Assembly: GCF_004168035.1 (NCBI RefSeq)
Contig: NZ_SDPU01000009.1
Location: 1-64,000 of the forward strand
Direction: 5' to 3'
Source: Nocardioides iriomotensis
Lineage (GTDB): Bacteria; Actinomycetota; Actinomycetes; Propionibacteriales; Nocardioidaceae
Length of the DNA: 64,000 bases
The translations under genes were made by a program, and so were the position numbers. Positions 61,704 to 64,000 of this stretch are shown piece by piece. The notes beneath the pieces are model-generated. The model was not told where the DNA came from. It ran no database searches and saw nothing but the letters and a program-made list of their open reading frames with translations. Position 1 is the first letter of the stretch; every line of letters starts with the position of its first letter.

Positions 61704-63320
61704 ATGACTTTCAGGAAGATCATTGCCCAGGTTGCTGCTGCTGCTTGCACTCTCGCGTTGTTGGCGGTCGCGCCAGCCATCACGACACCGGGTGTGGCCG
61801 CGGAGACCAAACGGGACGGGTGGGGCGCTCAGCGGATCCTGAAGCAGGACGACCGCGACACCAGTGTGCGCGTCTCGACCGGCCGCAACGGTTGGGCGCT
61901 AGTGGCGCGACAACGTGCGACCTGCGAAGAGTGCTCGACGGTGCACGTCCTGCGTGAGCGGACACCGGGCATGGGCTGGGGAAAGCCCCGCAACGTGCCG
62001 GCTCGCGTGTCCAAGTTGGCGACCGGCAGCAACGCGAAGGGCACCACGTGGGTGGCGTACTACTCCGGCGAAGGGCTGGTGGCAACCCAGCACACGCCGC
62101 GGGGTCGCCGGCTGCGTGAGCCCGTCGTGCTGGCGCGCGGCCGGGTATCGCCGTCGTGGGAGACGACGCCGACCGTCGAGGTCGGTACCGGTGGTCGGGT
62201 CCTGGTGACCTTCGGGGAGACGTGGTATGAACGCTCGCGCGACGGGACGTGGTCCTCCTACCGGACCCCGTCCATCGATCAGCAGTTCACCTACCTACGC
62301 GGTCACGGCTTCACGCGCGCCGGCGACCTTCTCGTGTTCTTCTCGTCCTGGGGACCTTCCGCGCCGAGTTTGATGGTCTCGCGCAAGGTGGACTCGGCGG
62401 GCGCGACGTGGTCGGAGCCGACCAGGGTCGGCCCAGCCGGGACAGCCCAGCTAGCCGCCACCGCTCTGGGCGAACGGCTGGTCACGCGTGATGACACCGG
62501 GCACGCGATCCGGCTCTACCGCTACGAGTCCACCGACGCCGCGGGGCGGCCGGCGTTCACGCTGCTGCGCGAGCTGCCCCGGTCTTCCCCGGAAACGCCC
62601 GCGACGACGAGGTTCCACTCACCGGTGGTGCTAACCGATGACGACGGCACCCTGACGGTCGCCTGGCGAGAGCCGATGCCGCGCGGCGGTGTCATGGTCT
62701 TCCAGGAGGACCGCCCGAGCGGGCAGCACCTGGAATATCCGACGCTGGTGCCCGGGACCCGGTCGGTGGGCGAATGGTCACTGGTGACCGACCCGATGGG
62801 AAACCTGAGCATCTCCTACGAGGACCTCGACAATGCGCTGCCGCGTCCGGCCAGGACGCGTCACTTGCCGGCAGGCAAGTCCGCGTGGACGCGGACGCAC
62901 CGGGTCATCAGCCCGAAGCCGACCGACCGCGGCGAACCGCTCGTGCTCGGTCCGCCGGCGTCCGACGGGGACATCGTCGCGGCGATGTCGGACCGCGCGG
63001 GCGTGTTGGCCTTCGACACCAGAGTCCCGGCGCCGGTGACCAAGGTGACGCGACCGGTCCGTCACCGCGTCGCGACACGCGAGTACCGGTTGGCCTGGAA
63101 CACCACATGGGCAAACGGGGACCGGTGGCAGGTGCACTTCCGAACAGACAAGGCCGGCGGCTACACACGGTGGCGCCGGCTCGACATAGATCCGTCGTCC
63201 CGCTCGCAGACAGTGACGCGGCCCCGCGGAGAGAAACGTTGCTACCAAGCTCGTGCCCGCATCTCCACAAGCGGGAATTGGACCCCTTGGTCACGCGCGC
63301 GCTGCGTCACCGTGAAATGA
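61704..63320 (+). CDS. Secreted protein, paralogue B of a divergent pair
   Basis: A 538-residue protein with a signal peptide (VAAAACTLALLAVAPAITTP). Like paralogue A it is beta-rich with segments such as GTLTVAWREP and GNLSISYEDL and DRPSGQHLEYPTLVPGTRS, matching DRPQGKYLERPTFIGGTRS of A. Its ending, LAWNTTWANGDRWQVHFRT then TRPRGEKRCYQARA and ARCVTV, is nearly the same as in A. It has two additional cysteines in the N-terminal half (TCEECS). GGGGGAGAC precedes ATG 61704. Role unknown. Confidence 0.75.
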   Translation: MTFRKIIAQVAAAACTLALLAVAPAITTPGVAAETKRDGWGAQRILKQDDRDTSVRVSTGRNGWALVARQRATCEECSTVHVLRERTPGMGWGKPRNVPARVSKLATGSNAKGTTWVAYYSGEGLVATQHTPRGRRLREPVVLARGRVSPSWETTPTVEVGTGGRVLVTFGETWYERSRDGTWSSYRTPSIDQQFTYLRGHGFTRAGDLLVFFSSWGPSAPSLMVSRKVDSAGATWSEPTRVGPAGTAQLAATALGERLVTRDDTGHAIRLYRYESTDAAGRPAFTLLRELPRSSPETPATTRFHSPVVLTDDDGTLTVAWREPMPRGGVMVFQEDRPSGQHLEYPTLVPGTRSVGEWSLVTDPMGNLSISYEDLDNALPRPARTRHLPAGKSAWTRTHRVISPKPTDRGEPLVLGPPASDGDIVAAMSDRAGVLAFDTRVPAPVTKVTRPVRHRVATREYRLAWNTTWANGDRWQVHFRTDKAGGYTRWRRLDIDPSSRSQTVTRPRGEKRCYQARARISTSGNWTPWSRARCVTVK

Positions 63321-63509
63321 CCACCCCTTGCCCTCATCTCGAACGCTTCGCGCTGTCCTCAGGTCTCGACCCTGGGAAACTGTAGGGACGACCGCTTAGA
63401 AATGACATCGTCGCGGCGGAAAGACGCTGTGGATGTCGTGGGGCCGTCCCCGGGCAGGGAGTGCCAGTGGACCTCGCGCCGCGCGACTGGCTAGGTTCAA
63501 TGAGTGCCT

Positions 63510-64000
63510 GTGACGAGCACCCGCTCGAAGAGAAGCAAGGTGCCGCTCAACAAGCGGCATCTTGCTCGGCTCTCGAAGATCGCGGCGGAAGATCACGAGA
63601 GTTTCTACGCTCGCCGACCGGAGTATCAGGGCCGCCTGATAGCGGTGGTGCTGGCCCAAGGGGCGGCTCTGCACTACCTGGACCGATCCAACGGAGTGAA
63701 GGACCTCGATGTCTGGTCGTTCTTCGCGCTGCCGGTCGAACAAAATCGGTTCCCTGAGGATCAGCGCAAGAAGCACGTGGACTTCGGCCCCTCAGACCTC
63801 GGCCGGCAACGGTACGAACTGAAGTTGGCGAAATCGCCTCGCCAGAAAGCACTCATGGCGCGGTGGTCGAACGAACACGTGGGCCGTCGGGTCGACTTGA
63901 TGATGCGCGGACTTGCCTGTGATCCTGAGGACGACCCAGCCGACGCGATACGAACCTGGCTTGCGTCCGGCGTGAGGAAGCCAGGAAGTTCTCCATGGCA
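63510..64000 (+). CDS. Hypothetical protein, possible nucleotidyltransferase fold (cut by window edge)
   Basis: An open frame from GTG 63510 stays open to the right edge (163 codons). It reads PLNKRHLARLSKIAAEDHES, then AVVLAQGAALHYLDRSNGVK directly followed by DLDVWSFFALP, and later RRVDLMMRGL and DPADAIRTWLASG. The AQGAALHY...DLDVW arrangement resembles the D-x-D region of nucleotidyltransferase-like proteins, though this is only suggestive. The ribosome site is weak. The C-terminus is missing. Confidence 0.65.
   Translation, partial: MTSTRSKRSKVPLNKRHLARLSKIAAEDHESFYARRPEYQGRLIAVVLAQGAALHYLDRSNGVKDLDVWSFFALPVEQNRFPEDQRKKHVDFGPSDLGRQRYELKLAKSPRQKALMARWSNEHVGRRVDLMMRGLACDPEDDPADAIRTWLASGVRKPGSSPW

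Overview
The window is high-GC DNA with strong Shine-Dalgarno sites, frequent GTG starts, ATGA gene overlaps, SCO6880-type conjugation proteins, a SigE-family ECF factor and a LAL regulator. This fits a soil or aquatic actinobacterium, probably near Nocardioides/Nocardioidaceae (inference). I see no rRNA, complete tRNA, CRISPR array, integrase or transposase.

Layout. 1-3.3 kb: start of a Tat-exported protein on the minus strand, then an arsenic operon: an ArsR-type repressor fused to an arsenate-reductase-like domain behind a perfect palindromic operator, an ArsC with an N-terminal helical domain, an aquaporin-type channel, a short ArsC, and a free copy of the ArsC N-terminal domain. 3.5-17 kb: a tandem phosphodiesterase, a DUF308 membrane protein, a flavin disulfide oxidoreductase, a LAL regulator, two VOC proteins and a metallophosphoesterase. 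Scattered among these are four decayed genes (DUF402, GH15, DUF4375, exonuclease/endonuclease/phosphatase). 17.4-22.6 kb: an ABC exporter in line with an exported beta-propeller/phosphoesterase, ended by a strong bidirectional terminator.

22.9-35.3 kb: one long, tightly overlapping minus-strand operon for a Gram-positive type IV secretion/conjugation apparatus: a wall hydrolase carrying a nuclease-like domain, a DnaB-N-like protein, DUF4913, a VirD4-type coupling protein, a VirB4/TraC ATPase, SCO6880, a VirB6/TrbL-like protein, a DUF6112-type small membrane protein and three unknowns. A convergent NUDIX/XRE pair follows. No relaxase or integrase lies in the window, so this looks like part of a mobile element.

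37.5-45.2 kb: a coiled-coil protein, a TetR-controlled divergent pair with a perfect 13-bp palindrome, a HIT hydrolase, a SigE-type sigma factor with a membrane partner, and a Tat-exported sulfatase with its formylglycine-generating enzyme. The sulfatase/FGE pair is bracketed by two copies of a ~48-bp repeat.

45.6-52 kb: the least explained segment, holding a 1,664-residue protein whose C-terminus carries a His/Cys pair arranged as in caspase-like peptidases, a divergent unknown gene and a small membrane protein. 52-64 kb: two Excalibur-motif secreted proteins (one a nuclease), a PAS-EAL protein, a small HATPase-like protein, an NTF2-like protein with a Crp/Fnr regulator, a hydrolase-adenylate cyclase fusion, a divergent pair of paralogous secreted proteins, and a gene running off the right edge.
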